From Cervus elaphus (Eukaryota > Chordata > Mammalia > Artiodactyla > Cervidae): a stretch of 64,000 bases of DNA. Position 1 is the stretch's first letter; each line of letters begins with the position of its first letter. The notes beneath the pieces were generated by a model. That model was not told the origin of the DNA. It saw nothing but the letters and a program-made list of their open reading frames with translations, and made no database searches. A program made the position numbers and the translations under genes. Positions 21,651 through 32,844 of the stretch are shown here, one piece after another. The stretch covers positions 106,837,152-106,901,151 of the forward strand of contig NC_057832.1 in the NCBI RefSeq assembly GCF_910594005.1, given 5' to 3'.

Positions 21651-22464
21651 CCATCACTGATTCTTTTTTTAATTGTCCTTGTTGTCGTTACTTTTTCATA
21701 GCTTAGCCAGATGGAGTTCTTCCTTTCAGCCATAGTTTGAGTTCCGAACATGGCTGCTTAAGTCCTAAAGTGGGCTGCTGAGGGCCCATAAAGTGTCCTG
21801 GTACAAATTTTCACAATGCTTTTCTCCCTACAGCTGAATTCAAGTCCTCAGCAGAGCACAGTCTACACTGTGTTGCACGATGTGCAACAGTCCTGGTCCT
21901 AAACATTTGTGTTCCTTTTTTAAAAAGTTTGGTCTCTGGCTGCTTTGCTTGGCAATCTAAGTGTCTGGTCAGAAGCCAAATGAGGCTCACTTGCTCCCAA
22001 CCAGAACATATCTTACCCCACCAAAAGAGTTTGGCCAGTTAGGAAGTTTCCCTGCCTTCTGCCCCAGTCACCAGAAAACAGACCAAGCAGCAGTTACTGC
22101 AAAGCCCATTATCTATTGTGTCTTCAACCTCTCCTCCATGCTTTTAATTATGCATCCCTGTGGCCCTGCATATTTGTACATCTTGGGGAAGGTGAGGAGG
22201 CAAATAAAAACATATTTCCATTAGCCAAACTGCTTTGATTGGTAATGAAGGCAATAGTAATTGTTTTCATCAAGTAGGTGGAGGATTGGATGTGAATGTC
22301 ATGTATATTGGCTACTGTTTCCTCTATTATAAGGTAATTTATAATTTTAAATAGGAACTTATGCTTCCAGAGAGTCTGGCAAACCAAAAACAGAAAAAAA
22401 TTAACTTTCTCTGGGTCATCAGTTAGTGACTGAGTCAGTGAAATATCCCAACAGTCCAAACCTC
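21651..22464. other. Unique sequence
   Basis: No gene or repeat recognised. Frames at 21961-22224 and 22148-22486 lie on opposite strands and overlap, with no family similarity. Confidence 0.5.
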
Positions 22465-22620
22465 TCCTGTCTAATACAGTAGCCACTGAGCGAATGAACT
22501 GTGGGTGGTCTGAACTGAGATATGCAGTAAATGTATAATATGCGCCAGACTCTGAAGACTTAATATGAACAAAAAGGAATGTAAAAAGTATCTCAAATAG
22601 AGTTATCTGATTCTTTCCAT
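22465..22620 (+). repeat. hAT-like DNA transposon fragment
   Basis: ctaatacagtagccactgag, tggtctgaactgagatatgc and gactctgaagacttaatatg belong to a common non-autonomous mammalian DNA transposon whose exact name I cannot fix. 3' part missing. Confidence 0.5.
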
Positions 22621-22904
22621 CAAGGATTCATTTATTGACAAGTTGGGCAGTGGACTAGTCATTAAAAATGGAGCAACGATTAAGGCTCAATCTACAAGAT
22701 TGAGCTTAAAGTCTAGTAGCTGTTATTCAAAACTGTCTTCCTTTATTGGTTGGCCTTTGGCACGAATACTCTGACTATACTTCTGACATTCTCAAAACAG
22801 ACATCACTGTACTGCTACTGCCGTGCCAAGGACAGGGCTGTGTGCTATGTATACACCTCAATGCCACTGACAAAGGTGCCATTTCCCATTGCCTTAGAGC
22901 CTCA

Positions 22905-23207
22905 CTGTTCAATAAAACTGCCATGAATCCCAGAGGAATGTTTGAAATGTGACTAGCGTAAATTATGATGGGCTGTAAGTGTAAAATACACACTGAATTT
23001 CAAAAACGGTATGAAAAAAAAGAATAAAAATTATCTCACTCATTTTATATTGCACATATGGTGAAATGATATTTTGTATATAGTGGATTAAATAAATGTA
23101 TTATTAAAATTAATCATACCCATTTCTTGTTAACTTTTTAATGTGGTTACAAGAAAAATTAAGATTACATACTGGCTCCCATATTATTTGTATTGGCCAG
23201 CCTTCTC
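22905..23207 (+). repeat. hAT-like DNA transposon, longer copy of same family
   Basis: gttcaataaaactgcc start, gtttgaaatgtgactagcgt, ggctgtaagtgtaaaataca, an AT-rich middle and the tttgtattggccagc end. The two ends look like decayed terminal repeats. It shares its middle with the fragment at 22465-22620. Confidence 0.6.
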
Positions 23208-23399
23208 TGTAATGATGCTTTCCACTCCTCCAGGGCAAATAGCCCACACCAGATGCTCTCCAGAAACCTGCAGAACAGCTAGTGGAGGAACTTGAAGCAA
23301 ACTAGGGTACTAATAAGCTGGCTCAGCTTCTCCCTCTTTTCTTTTCCGTTTGAGGATCACTTGTACCTTGAGTGATTAGTGCACGCGATTCAAATGTGT

Positions 23400-23520
23400 A
23401 GGCAGTATGATGCAACAGAAAGGCAGTAGCTGTTAATCAGAAAACCTTGTTTCTGCTGGTCTCAGAGTTCTCATTCACTTACTGAAAAATCAAGAGCAAA
23501 TCATGAGATCTTGAGGTATA
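23400..23520 (-). repeat. MIR fragment, antisense
   Basis: gcagtatgatgcaacagaaa, taatcagaaaaccttg and cactt...caaatcatgag are in reversed MIR 5' order. Strongly diverged. Confidence 0.45.
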
Positions 23521-24837
23521 AATAGAAAAATCTCTTTAGATATTAAATATAAAAACAATCTGTTCTCTCTCTCAATTTTAGATAGAACTGTACTACATGA
23601 GATAAATATATGCATGTGAAGCCACCTGATAAACTGTAAGCCATATTGTCATTATCATCACTTTGAATAAGGATCATAATAAAATACTTTCATAAGCAAT
23701 CAAGAAAACTCTTGAGATGTAAAATATTGAAATACCCTAATTCTGGGGAAATGTGAAAAACAGCAAAAATGCAAATATTACAACACAAATATTTCAATAG
23801 TAAAATTGGCACAGGAAGAGATGTGTTGAAGGAACAGAGACCCCTAGTGGAGGGATGTAGAAGAATGGGGACAGTTTGGTTTTGGAGCTCACATCTCTAT
23901 CCATTGCCAGATGCCAAGAGATTACTTTGACATTACTTGTCTCTCCAATGAACATATTTGCAACAGCAAACTCACCCTATGTATTATAGCCAATCATTTG
24001 AATATTGCTGCAGTAGCAAAAAGGTGGGCGGGGGGTTTCTGATTTCACAGCGGCTAAGTTGAAGCTTGCTGAAACAGAGGGCACTTTGTACAAGTTCTGG
24101 CTTAGCAACACCAGGCACCATACCACTTAGCTCATAATTGCACACCAGTGAGACACAGAGATGTGATTAATTTTTCTAGGTATGTGAGCTGCTCCCAACA
24201 TTCCTGGTCTCCATCAGACCCTGAAGATTGGGGCAGACTGATAGCCTCAGAAGTCCTAGTTTGGTTGTGTTTGTTGCAGCCTGAGAAGTTTGTCACCGTG
24301 TGACTATGGAACTATTTCACGCTTACTTGACTGCACCAACAATTTACAAAGTATCCCAATTACTGATTTTAATCAGTAAATATCTCTTCCATTGTGCATG
24401 ACAAAGAGGTTGACATCATGGGGAAATGTATAGAATTGAAGGAAATGGACTTGGCCCAAAGAACCTTCCATAAATCATGGCCAAGTAAATAATGTTAAAT
24501 AATATTTTTTAATAAAGCATGTTATAAAATAACATATGATCATTTTTTCCCGAAGAATCTGTACCACCACTTTCCTCTGCAGTGGCTGGTCAGGCAAGCA
24601 TGGTTAAGTTTGGCTTAGGTTTGGTTCTGTATTATGGAGGGACTTGGAAATTTACATAGAAGTGGAAAAGTCATAGAGGATATTTAGGACACAGTGAGTA
24701 AACTGGTCCCTGTGGAAGGGTTGTTTCATGTAGCAGCGCAGAAAGGGGTCTCATATGAAGCAAATGGCACATTCATGGGGATTCACTGAGGAGAGGTTAA
24801 CGGATGCATTCTTTACAGTAATGTGAGAGTAGTTAGG
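23521..24837. other. Unique sequence
   Basis: About 1.3 kb without a recognisable gene or transposon. A short perfect palindrome atgttat-aaa-ataacat lies near 24520. 24000-24320 is less AT-rich than its flanks. Confidence 0.5.
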
Positions 24838-25022
24838 GGGCTTCCCAGTTGGCTCTAGTGGTAAAGAACATGCCTGCCAATGCAGAAGATGCAAGAGATG
24901 TGAGTTCGATCCCTGGGTCAGGAATATCCTCTGCAGTAGGAAATGGCACCCCACTCCAGCAGGCCTGGAAAATTCCATGGGCAGAGAAGCCTGGTGGACT
25001 ACAGTCAGGGGCCACAAAGTGA
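24838..25022 (+). mobile_element. Bov-tA SINE, sense, 3' tail lost
   Basis: ggggcttcccagttggctct head, B box gagttcgatccctggg, a cactccagcaggcctgg deletion where attcttg is expected, and an end at ggggccacaaagtg. The last ~25 bp of the element are missing or altered. Confidence 0.9.
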
Positions 25023-26764
25023 AAACAAGAGAAGGTGTTGAAACGTCCTGAAGCAAGCAACAAGAAAGTGCCACCACCTTTCTGGCTGAGGTGGAAATTG
25101 GAAGGAATCATTGTCAGAACCTCGGGAGAGCTCAAAGTGTAGGAGACCACAGCCCCAGAGGACCAACCTCCGCACACTCAGGGAACAGCCTAGGTCACTC
25201 CTCTGTGACCTCCTGCCTGTGCCTCCACTGACCAAAGCCAACCAAAAGCCAGATGGCAAAGAATCTGTTGATATTTCCTAAAGGTCAGCCTTCTGGTATT
25301 TGGAGCAGAATAGCAAACACTGGAGAGGGAAATCGAAGGGTTGATAGAACAGATCCCAGGGAACAGAACGGATATGTTAGGTCAGGAGGATGCCATGAGG
25401 CAGGAAGCTTTCCTCTGGTGGGCTGGAATGGGGAAAAGTTTATGTTTCCTGTTCATTCTTATCCCATCACAAGCTTGCCTGGGTCTGTTTCCTGTTATCC
25501 ACTGACACAGGACAGGTATCTCACATGGCAGTCAGCAAAGAACTGTTACAAACAACTATTCTATAGAGTTTCAACATGAAATCCCTAAATCAAGGATTAA
25601 GGAGCAAGAATGAACAAAAAATAGGTCCCTGGGCTGCTTGAAGAGTACAGAAAAATAATTCTTTGATATAACAACATTATTATTTCTAATCTTGGGTTTT
25701 TTAAAATCCTGAGATTTGTGTTAATTCGAATTTTGATTAAATTTGGATTGAACTAATCCCAAACACTGAATTCACTAGCTGAGTAAATATGCTTTAGATT
25801 TTCTTATTTCTGACTTAGCCAGATATTGATCTGAACTGTCCAAAAGTCTTCTGAGTCTCTTGAGTAGACATCAGACAGAGAAAAGTGTCCCAATCATTTA
25901 ATATGGTAGATTCTTTAATGTGATTTTTTTTTCAGATTTTCCGCTCCTTCTGTTTTATGTTAATAGCTTTTAACATAAAAATATTGGTAATTAAAGAGTT
26001 ATCAACTTCTTATTATAATTCACATTAATAAATACATGGCCACTGGATGGCTGGCCATGGAGACAAAGAGAGACCCAGTCAAAATTCTGTGCACATTGTT
26101 AGTGGCTCAGCATACCGTATTGAGAACAGCTTGTTTTCATAGAAGCCCTGCTTTATTCCTGGCCCTGTTGCCCATAATTATTGTAAATCAGGACTATTTC
26201 CTGCCTTCCTGCCCCAAATAGCAGGAAGCATCCAACTCTTTCAGCCTACTTTGCTCATGGGCACCACCTCTCTGCAGGGGTTAGGGTTCACTGCCAGGAA
26301 TTTCAAAAGAGCTAACTCTGTTTTGGTTTCTTATCCAGAACTTCACTCGTGAGCAAAGAAATGAAGCAAGATCTGTAATATATCCAGGGATTTAGAGAAA
26401 TGGCACCGCATCAGGCCTGGTTAATAGCCCCGAGCCACTGGCAAGATAGAGCCCTTGCTCTTTTCCAGATTCATCATGGGATCAGTTCCAGGTGAGACCT
26501 GGTGAGCCTGTGACTAACAGGAAACAACTGGAGAACTCTAGAGAGTGTCTTATGAAGTATTAAGAGCAAAGAAAATGTTCACTGCCCTTTGGGATTTAAT
26601 ATAAAACTGCATTGAGCCTCCTCTCTGGGTCCATGCTACTTACTGGGGCATGCCCAGCCAGAACACTGTTCGTGGACAAGATGGCCCACATCTAACCTTT
26701 GATAGCGCCCAAGGTCACAGGCATCCCAGTGTCCAGTGGCCAAAGTGGACAGCTACTACTTATA
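25023..26764. other. Unique block
   Basis: About 1.7 kb with no repeat I can name. Several frames of 60-110 codons on both strands (for example 25253-25579) lack recognisable domains and splice context, and I do not call them. Confidence 0.5.
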
Positions 26765-27030
26765 ATGGTTAACACTAACTGTTATTTATTGTTTGCTTTT
26801 GGTTCTGGGCACAATACTAAATGCTCTGCATGCTCTTATGTCAATTACTCAACCCACTCCAGTATTCTTGCCTGGAAAATCCCATGGACAGAGGAAACTG
26901 GAAGCCTACAGTCCATAGGGTCGCAAAGAGTTGGACACGACTGAGCGATTGAGCATGCATGCATAACCTCACTAGCCATCACTGTTAACCCCACTGTACA
27001 AATGAGAATGCTGAGTTTTAAAAAGGTCAG
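26765..27030 (+). repeat. MIR SINE, sense, split by a Bov-tA
   Basis: Left part 26765-26849 (taacactaactgttattta, ctgggcacaatactaaatgc). Right part 26963-27030 (aacctcactagccatcac, ctgtacaaatgagaatgctg). The two halves join in MIR order once the intervening SINE is ignored. Confidence 0.7.
26850..26962 (+). mobile_element. Bov-tA SINE 3' half, inserted in MIR
   Basis: Starts at caacccactccagtattctt, so the tRNA head is absent, and ends at gactgagcgattgagcatgc. 5'-truncated. An atgc-rich junction may include a TSD remnant. Confidence 0.9.
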
Positions 27031-27729
27031 GTCCTAGGAAGGGAGCTAGGGCCCCAACTAGGAGGCGCAGAGTGCCCCTGGGCCTGCACCTCGGAGGGGC
27101 TCTGAGGGACACAGGACAGCACCGTGCAGGCCCAAAAGGAGCGTCCTGGTAAGACCACCAAACGTGATGGGCAGTCATCTCCAAAGAGGAGGCAGACATT
27201 GTTAACATAACTAAAAACCATGCTCTGCCATATAAGACACACTCCAAATTACACCCTCTGACCTTGGACAGGGAATCGGCCCCAACCTCTCATCCCTGTT
27301 TCTGCCCTTGTGAGAGGGACAGACATCAAGAAACACTACTCTCCTATGCTTAACTTCTGCCTGAGAATCAGCCCTAAAAAAACTCAACTTCTGACTCTTG
27401 CCAGAGACACTGTCCTGACTCCAGAATCACAGGGGCCCCCAGGTAAAAGGTAATGCTTTACCTAAGAGGCCACAGAAGCCCCAAATTGTACCATAGGCAC
27501 CAAACCCTCAAAAATCTCCTTCATCAGGGCTAATCCTTTCATGGGGTGCCCATTCCCTTTTATCCTAAATCTTGTGGTGGGAGCAATGTGGGAACCAAGG
27601 GCCTTAGGTGAGGTGACTGCCCTTCCAGGTGGCAATGTCACCTCTTCTCTGTTTAAAATGAGTCCTTTTTCTTTGTTGCTAGATGACAGATAGATAGGAC
27701 ATTAGTATTGCATTAAAATTCACTACTTA
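27031..27729. other. Unique, moderately GC sequence
   Basis: 27040-27640 is richer in G+C than the window average, including gggagctagggccccaact and ctgtgg-type runs. Overlapping minus-strand frames at 26972-27247 show no family features. No repeat recognised. Confidence 0.45.
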
Positions 27730-27931
27730 GGGGCTTCTCTGGTGATCCAGTGGCTAAGACTCCCTGCTGTCAATATAGGGAACCCAGGTTTAATCCCTGG
27801 TCTAGGAACTACTAGTTCCCACATGCTGCAGCTAAGAACATGCTGAAACTAAAAAGATCCTGCATGTCACAACGAAGACCTAGTGCAGCCAAATAAATAC
27901 ATAAATATTAATAAATAAATAAATTTTAAAA
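27730..27931 (+). mobile_element. CHR-1 type SINE, sense
   Basis: ggggcttctctggtgatcca head, ggtttaatccctggtctagg, then gcaactaaga-type units decayed to gctgcagctaagaacatgc, and an (ataa)n tail at 27892-27927. Confidence 0.85.
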
Positions 27932-28129
27932 ATGAAATACACAATTTAAGCACTTTTATATCTTTTATCCCATTTGACTCAGAACGTGTGACCATCAGGG
28001 TGGCCACAGGGCCTAAGGCACAAGTTTAGTTGGTCCCAGCAGGATAATTTGAGAAGTATAAAAACACACCAGCTATTTTCAAAGTGCTTGACAATTTTCC
28101 CTTATTTCCTCATGCATTTATTTTCATTT

Positions 28130-28440
28130 CTATTTATTATTTATTTATTATTATCTATTTGTTATTATTATTATTTATTAAGTGTTTCACAGGTGTCAGC
28201 TACAGTGCTAGAGACCAGAGACAGAGGGCAGAACACGGCATGGTACCTGCCCTCAAGGAGACCACAATCTGGTAGAGGAAACTCACAAACAAGCCGTCTA
28301 TGACAGAGAGGATAGCGAAGGAATATGGAAGCAAATGAATAAGGATCTCACTGTTACTGGGAGTCAGGGTGAGCTGGGGAAGGTGTTTCAGAGACAGTAC
28401 AGCCTGGTGAGTCCTGGAAGGGATGAGCAGGCGTGAGCAT
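28130..28440 (-). repeat. L2 LINE 3' region, antisense
   Basis: tatttattaagtgtttcaca, gctacagtgctagagacc and cctgccctcaaggagaccac are the reverse complement of the L2 3' end. The end at gtcctggaagggatgagcag is the upstream part. A (TTA)n-like run at 28130-28178 sits at the element's 3' edge. Confidence 0.65.
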
Positions 28441-28534
28441 TAGACGCCCTGATGGCACAAACAAGCGGGCACCAGGGGCTGGCAGGCCTGCTCAGTACAG
28501 TAGGCCTCCTGACCGATAAGGAAGGACTAGGGGG

Positions 28535-28663
28535 GGTTGGGAGGATGCATGGCAACCCACTCCAGGATTCTTGCCCAGAGGATCCCCATGGACAGAGGAG
28601 CCTGGTGGGCTACACTCCAAGGGGGTCGCAAAGAGTCGGACACAACTGAGGGACTAAGCCCAG
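28535..28663 (+). mobile_element. Bov-tA SINE 3' half, sense
   Basis: Starts ggttgggaggatgcatggc and ends aactgagggactaagccc. Head missing. Confidence 0.88.
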
Positions 28664-29883
28664 CTGACCATAGCACATGGGGGTTTGGAGAAGCGTGTTG
28701 CATCAAGAGCATGAAGGCAAGTCTTCTCTGTGTCTCAGATTATCTTCACAGGGCTTTCATTTTTCCCTGAATTCATCAGTTCAACCCCATGGGATCATAA
28801 CTCCGATTCCTGAGCAGTACCTTGCCCAGCTAAAGGTTCCACTTCCCAACTTCTATTCTGAATATAGTACAAAATTTGTCTAACCTATTCCTGCCATGTT
28901 CATAGGTATCAGTCCTTTCATAATTTAATCCTTCCACCTGTACCTTAAAGTGAATTCTCACTTGCTCCCCATTTTAATGTTGTGTAAACAGCCACTTCAA
29001 GGATATTTTGGATAATTGCAAAGAAGGCAGCAGGCTGAGGTTCTAGAGAGAGAAAATATAAAAGGTGTTGTAATGGATATGCTAAAAATGTTGTTTCTGC
29101 AATCAACATCCTTATACAACTAGAGTTTCCTAAACAATATCCTAAAGATGTACAAAATGTGTCAGAGAAAGAAATGAACCAAGGCAGTTTGGGAAATAAG
29201 AGTTGACATGTGAAAGTAAAGCACTGGTGTAGTTAAAGACAGACATGGGAAAGAAAACAGAAAGATAATCATCATGTTATCCTCACATAACAACTGGACT
29301 GGATGTTTAAAAAGGGAGAGAAAGTGTGAACATATTGGTCAATTCTATCTGAATAGAAGGGTCCTGAATTTCTCTGAAGGATGCCAAGAGAAGCTGAGAA
29401 TTATGTAGATAAAATCAACAGAAATGTACAACACACCTACTTGGTGCAGAACACCATGTTAATAGGAGTTTAAATGTCAGATTCTCATTGAAAAGGACCA
29501 ATGATCTCCCTTGACAGGTGCAGAATAAGCAGAATTCCAGGAATTCAGATTAAACCAGGCAAACATGAAAGCTATTTTCTTTTTCTTTGAATTCAGAAGG
29601 TTTTTCTTAGTTAACATCATCATTTAAAAATATATCTTAGCATTTGAAGATCAAGACCTAACAAAGCAGAGGTAACCCAAAACACTTTACTCTTGATAGT
29701 CAAAAATCCAGGATAAGAATCACAATGTTAATATAGGTTCCTTAAAAGTTCTGGTAATTTTTTTTTTAATTTCCTGGGTTTTCACTTAACACATCTTAAA
29801 AGGCACTCTTTTAGAAATAAAATTATTAAAGTCATTTCTGTGCAAAATAAAAATTATACAGAGATTTTAAGAGAAGTCAATAT
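28664..29883. other. Unique AT-rich sequence
   Basis: No gene or repeat family recognised in about 1.2 kb. A T run at 29759-29768. Confidence 0.5.
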
Positions 29884-29985
29884 AGGGACTTCCCTGTTGG
29901 TCCAGCAATTAAGATGCCATGCCTCCACTGCGGGGAGTGCAGTTCAATCCTTGGTTGGGGAACTAAGATCCTGCATTAAATAATT
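29884..29985 (+). mobile_element. CHR-2 type SINE, sense
   Basis: gggacttccctgttggtcca head, gttcaatccttggttgggg B-box region and gaactaagatcctgc, then an A/T tail. Flanking gtcaatata and gtcagcata could be a decayed TSD. Confidence 0.85.
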
Positions 29986-30099
29986 TTTTAAAAAAATTTT
30001 TAATAGAGGTCAGCATAGTAAAGAAAGTAAGTAAAGCCTAAACGGTCCCTACATGTATTCAGTAATTTATGATTTACAAAGAATATCGTACAGATTTCA

Positions 30100-30195
30100 T
30101 ATTTTATTCCAATAATTTTGTGAAGCAAGGGGGGCAATCTGTATTATCCCCATCCTCCAGAAGTGAAGCCTAGTCCTCAGAGAAGCTAAATGTCG
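30100..30195 (+). repeat. MIR fragment, sense
   Basis: aattttgtgaagcaaggggg, attatccccatcctccagaa and gagaagctaaatgtcg are the MIR 3' core. Confidence 0.55.
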
Positions 30196-30206
30196 TGAAG
30201 AAGCTG

Positions 30207-30746
30207 ACACATGGATAAAGAAGTTGTGGTACATATACACAATGGAATACGACTCAGCTGTTAAAAAAAGGAACACATTTGATCCAGTTCTAATAAGGCG
30301 GATGAACCTAGAGCCTATTATACAGAGTGAAATAAGTCAGAAAGAGAAAAACAAATATTGTATATTAACGTATTTATATGGAATCTAGAAAGATGGTACT
30401 GATGAACCTATTGGCAAGGTAGCAATGAAGACACATAGAGGACAGACTTATGGACACAGTGGGGGAAGGAGGGGGGGATGAATTGAGAGAGTTAGCATTG
30501 AAACATATACATTCCCATAGGTAAAACAGATAGCCAGAGGGAGTTTGCTGTGTGATGCAGGGAGCTCAAACCTGGTGCTCTGAGACAACCTAGAGGGGTG
30601 GGATGAGGTGGGAAACAGAAGAGAGGTTCAAGAGGGAGGGAACATATGTATGCCTACGGCTGATTCGCGTTGATGTGTGGCAGAAACCAACACAATCTTG
30701 TAAAGCAATTATCGTCCAATTAAACATAAATAGATTTTTAAAAAAG
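30207..30746 (+). mobile_element. Bovid-type L1 3' end, sense
   Basis: About 540 bp: the end of ORF2 (tggataaagaagttgtggta, tggaatacgactcagctg, gtgaaataagtcagaaagag), then the 3' UTR with gacacagtgggggaaggag and gttgatgtgtggcagaaacc, ending gtccaattaaacataaatag and an A run. 5'-truncated. No intact frame. Confidence 0.9.
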
Positions 30747-30967
30747 GAGTTAACACAGATAGTAAGAAACCAAGCAGAGGCAATGTAACAGGTCTCCTGA
30801 CCCTTAGTTACCAAATGGCTGGAATGTTATTGTGTAGTCATAATATTTAACAAATAGGAAGAATTTTATTGCTTCTAAGAGGAAATCAAAAATTTTAGCC
30901 ATCAGATGAAATTCAGTGAAAAAAATTCAGAGTAGACTAGATAAAGCAACGTGAAAGTATGAAACTG

Positions 30968-31165
30968 TTAGTCACTCAGTCGTGTTTGACTCTGCGACCC
31001 CAGGGACTGCAGCCCGCCAGGCTCCTCTGTCCATGGGATTCTCCAGGCAAGAATACTGGAGTGGGCAGCCATTCCCTTCTCCAGGGGATCTTCCCGACCT
31101 AGGGACTGAACCCGTGTCTCTTGTGTCTACTGCACTGCAGGCAGATTCTTTACCATCTGAGCCAG
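30968..31165 (-). mobile_element. Bov-tA SINE, antisense
   Basis: tagtcactcagtcgtgtttg to taccatctgagccagaaag. Well preserved centre (ctccaggcaagaatactgg). Confidence 0.93.
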
Positions 31166-32301
31166 AAAGAAGAATGGAAATCAAAAATGGATGCAAACAA
31201 GTTTTATTTACCACCAACAATGCCGAATATCACAGGAAGTTTTACTGGCTCGTTAGCACCCTCCCCCTTACATCACTTCTGGATATGATCTCCAGATAAG
31301 GAATTTCACAAGGTATTCAATATTGTGGTCACTGTCATTAATATGAAATTTTGTTAGGAAGAATGAAACAGTGTACTCCAACTTACACACTTAACTTGGT
31401 GCTTTTATAATTTTAAGCCATTTCCATTTCCACTGAATTATTCATTTTATTTTCTTGGTAGGTGGTTGGAATATATAGCATGCACTATTTAATGGTAGGA
31501 CACAGTTGCATAAATATCTCAAAATAACTCAAAAAGTGTATCAGTTCTGGTCTGCTCTCCCTGCTTTCAATGTAAACTGTATGCAATTTAGTTTCTTCAT
31601 AAAACAACAGCTATTACTTATATGGCCTCAAAGAGAAAGCACTTGATGTTCATGTTTATTCATTGTATAGTATTTATTGTAATCATGTCAATAAGGCACT
31701 GTTTCTATGGGCCAGCTGCATGAGACATGGAAATAACTTTGTTTCATAACACTCTCTTTGTATTTTCTGGTTGTTGTTATAATGGCATTTTGTTGTATAT
31801 GGCTCTGAATTCTACTAAGTGCTTCAGACTTGAAGAGTTTGATTGCAAGACTTCTTCTTTACTTTCCCTGTGCTATGACAGTAGTTTACAAAACAAGTCA
31901 TATGTCAGAGTCATCAGTTATGAAGCCCAGGAAGAGTTTTTAAGTTTCCCAAGTGATTCTGATGAGCTGCCAGATTTTTAAATGGCTGTTTTATGGAACA
32001 TCTTTTTATTTGATTGTTGACTTAGGTTGAATGGTTATATTTTGAGAATTCCATCTGATTATTATTGTATTATTGGAATGAAAACCTTTTCCCAGGCAAA
32101 ACCGAAGCCCAATCACATGAAAACTTCTCTCAGGATGACTCTCAATTTGTAGTAGGATCATTTGATATAAACCAAGTAATTGTGTATGGGAATAATGAAA
32201 GTTACCAAAGAGAATTTAAGAATTTTTTGTCATCTTTACATGATCTTTACATCATCTTTTTACATGATCATATATTACTTAAGTGTTACAATATTACTCA
32301 C
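31166..32301. other. Unique AT-rich sequence with an unusual clean frame
   Basis: No repeat recognised. A + frame at 31727-31981 (84 codons, ending SFPSDSDELPDF) and another at 32065-32412 (115 codons) use a broader residue mix than most chance frames here. I recognise no family and see no splice sites good enough to call exons. A processed pseudogene is possible but unsupported. Confidence 0.3.
32231..32272. repeat. Short tandem repeat, about 13-bp unit
   Basis: Three imperfect copies of a catctttacatga-like unit in tandem. Confidence 0.7.
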
Positions 32302-32370
32302 GTGACAATAAATTTAACATGCAGCATTACCCCTCATCCCAAAAAAGCTTTGATGTTACATAGCAGTTTA
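32302..32370 (+). repeat. Direct repeat, copy 1
   Basis: Begins gtgacaataaatttaacatg and includes agctttgatgtta. Matches 32777-32844 at about five of six positions without indels. The flanks differ. Not a family I recognise. Confidence 0.8.
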
Positions 32371-32776
32371 CACTTAAGTAATATCTGTTCATGTAGAAAG
32401 TACTTAAGATGACAGAAAGTTCTTAAATTCCCTTTGTTTAACATTCATTATTTCCATACACAATTACTAAATAATGCTGAGGTTAGTGCAATGGGCCTAA
32501 AGATGAACAGAATGGAGTTCCAGCTCTTAAAAATTCAGTGGGAAAATTACACTTTCATCCTGCTCTTAATGTGTTCCTCATCACATTTTTATTGGGAGGG
32601 TGTTAAAATAACATATATGAGTGAAAAACCAACTGAACTACCCCTATAGAATTTCTTATAGTTTATCCAAGTGAGAATCACTAAGGCCCTAAAACAGATC
32701 AACTTAAGTGCATATGAAATGCCCAGCAGGGTCATAAAAGACCTTTTGAATGCTAGTCTTACAAAGTTTCTAGGAA

Positions 32777-32844
32777 GTGACAATAAATTTAACATGTAGT
32801 ATCACCCCTCACCCACCAAAAGCTTTGATGTTGCACAATAGTTT
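32777..32844 (+). repeat. Direct repeat, copy 2
   Basis: Second copy, 475 bp downstream of the first, in the same orientation. Differences are mostly C/T changes plus a small changed patch before agctttgatgtt. Confidence 0.8.
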
